Below are positions 35,690 through 35,849 of a stretch of DNA of 35,849 nucleotides, one piece after another. Each line of letters starts with the position of its first letter. Positions within the stretch are counted from its first letter, which is position 1. A program made the translations under genes and the position numbers. This DNA is from a virus: positions 1 through 35,849 of the IMG/VR virus record IMGVR_UViG_3300028394_000183; one strand, 5' to 3'. Under the pieces are notes generated by a model. The model searched no databases. It saw only the letters and a program-made list of their open reading frames with translations, and was not told the origin of the DNA.

Positions 35690-35849
35690 TTAGTCTTTAT
35701 TTTTCATCCATCCACCTGTTAAGCCATGACGAGCAGGATTGACCTTAGGACGATAGCCAACGGCACACAGATGCGGATTATCTTTCAGATACTCAGGCAT
35801 CCATTCATGGACGTTATTCCCGTGCTGACCCTGCAAACGGAAGAAGAGG
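35572..35849. repeat. right copy of the terminal direct repeat
   Basis: This copy covers the first codons of the connector gene and the C-terminal third of the 117-aa gene. It matches 1-278 except at five silent sites. The open circle therefore closes between 35849 and 279 in the left copy's coordinates. Confidence 0.93.
35690..35849 (-). CDS. 117-aa late protein, C-terminal fragment cut by the window edge
   Basis: This is the second, partial copy of the gene at 119-472. Only the C-terminal 52 or so residues are present because the window ends. The amino acids are identical to the left copy. Confidence 0.88.
   Translation of the reverse strand, partial: LFFRLQGQHGNNVHEWMPEYLKDNPHLCAVGYRPKVNPARHGLTGGWMKNKD

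Noticed and set aside
34400-35722. 440-codon plus-strand frame at the right edge
   Set aside because: It lies exactly antisense to the connector/tail gene and has no domain pattern. The minus-strand protein has clear motifs and operon neighbours.

Overview
The window is an almost complete genome of a tailed double-stranded DNA phage, most likely with a short (podovirus-like) tail. I see a large terminase, an SU10-like (DUF5309-type) major capsid protein, a large portal, a scaffold, a nozzle-type tail protein and three large internal/ejection-type proteins. I see no sheath and no long tape measure. The first 278 bases recur at the right edge (35572-35849) with five synonymous third-position differences. 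The contig is therefore the linear opening of a unit of about 35.57 kb that is circular, circularly permuted or terminally redundant. The host is unknown. Most start codons lack a Shine-Dalgarno sequence and many follow A/C-rich leaders, which fits hosts of the Bacteroidota or Verrucomicrobiota type better than enterobacteria; this is inference only.

Layout. The late (virion and lysis) genes are on the minus strand and run leftward from about 10.35 kb to base 1, then across the circle junction from 35.69 kb down to 22.19 kb. Their order is: a 344-aa unknown and a small-terminase candidate; large terminase; portal; a 98-aa protein; scaffold; capsid; decoration-like protein; a strong terminator; a 117-aa protein; a connector/tail protein carrying sugar-binding-like modules; two small virion proteins; a fibre; two small proteins; an S26-type signal-peptidase-like protein; a 3-TM holin; a 58-aa membrane protein; a nozzle with an inserted Asp-box beta-propeller; a fibre-like protein; a virion protein ending in a Hint (intein/hedgehog) domain; two ejection-type proteins; and a 92-aa protein. 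A small plus-strand island (7720-8789) with a glycosyltransferase interrupts this block.

The early block (10556-22192) is on the plus strand and consists of many tiny genes coupled by ATGA overlaps. Recognisable members are a C5-cytosine-methyltransferase-like enzyme, a PD-(D/E)XK exonuclease, an SSB-like protein with an SSB-type C-terminal tip, a replication-initiator-like protein, a secreted lysozyme/transglycosylase-like endolysin, a tandem family of PTPRTD coiled-coil proteins, two helix-turn-helix proteins and a RusA-type resolvase split by a -1 frameshift. A two-gene minus-strand cassette (15447-15934) lies inside it. No integrase, repressor, DNA polymerase or RNA polymerase is recognisable.

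The most unusual signals are not proteins. A recurring 5' leader module (stem-loop, then a CC(A/C)GTAA-containing A/C-rich spacer, then AUG) precedes five early transcription units. A 12-unit array of 13-bp repeats lies next to two tandem palindromes at 12338-12534 and resembles a replication origin. A canonical A_AAA_AAG slippery heptamer sits in the correct frame in the split rusA. A structured non-coding region at 15.96-16.4 kb contains mutually exclusive hairpins.
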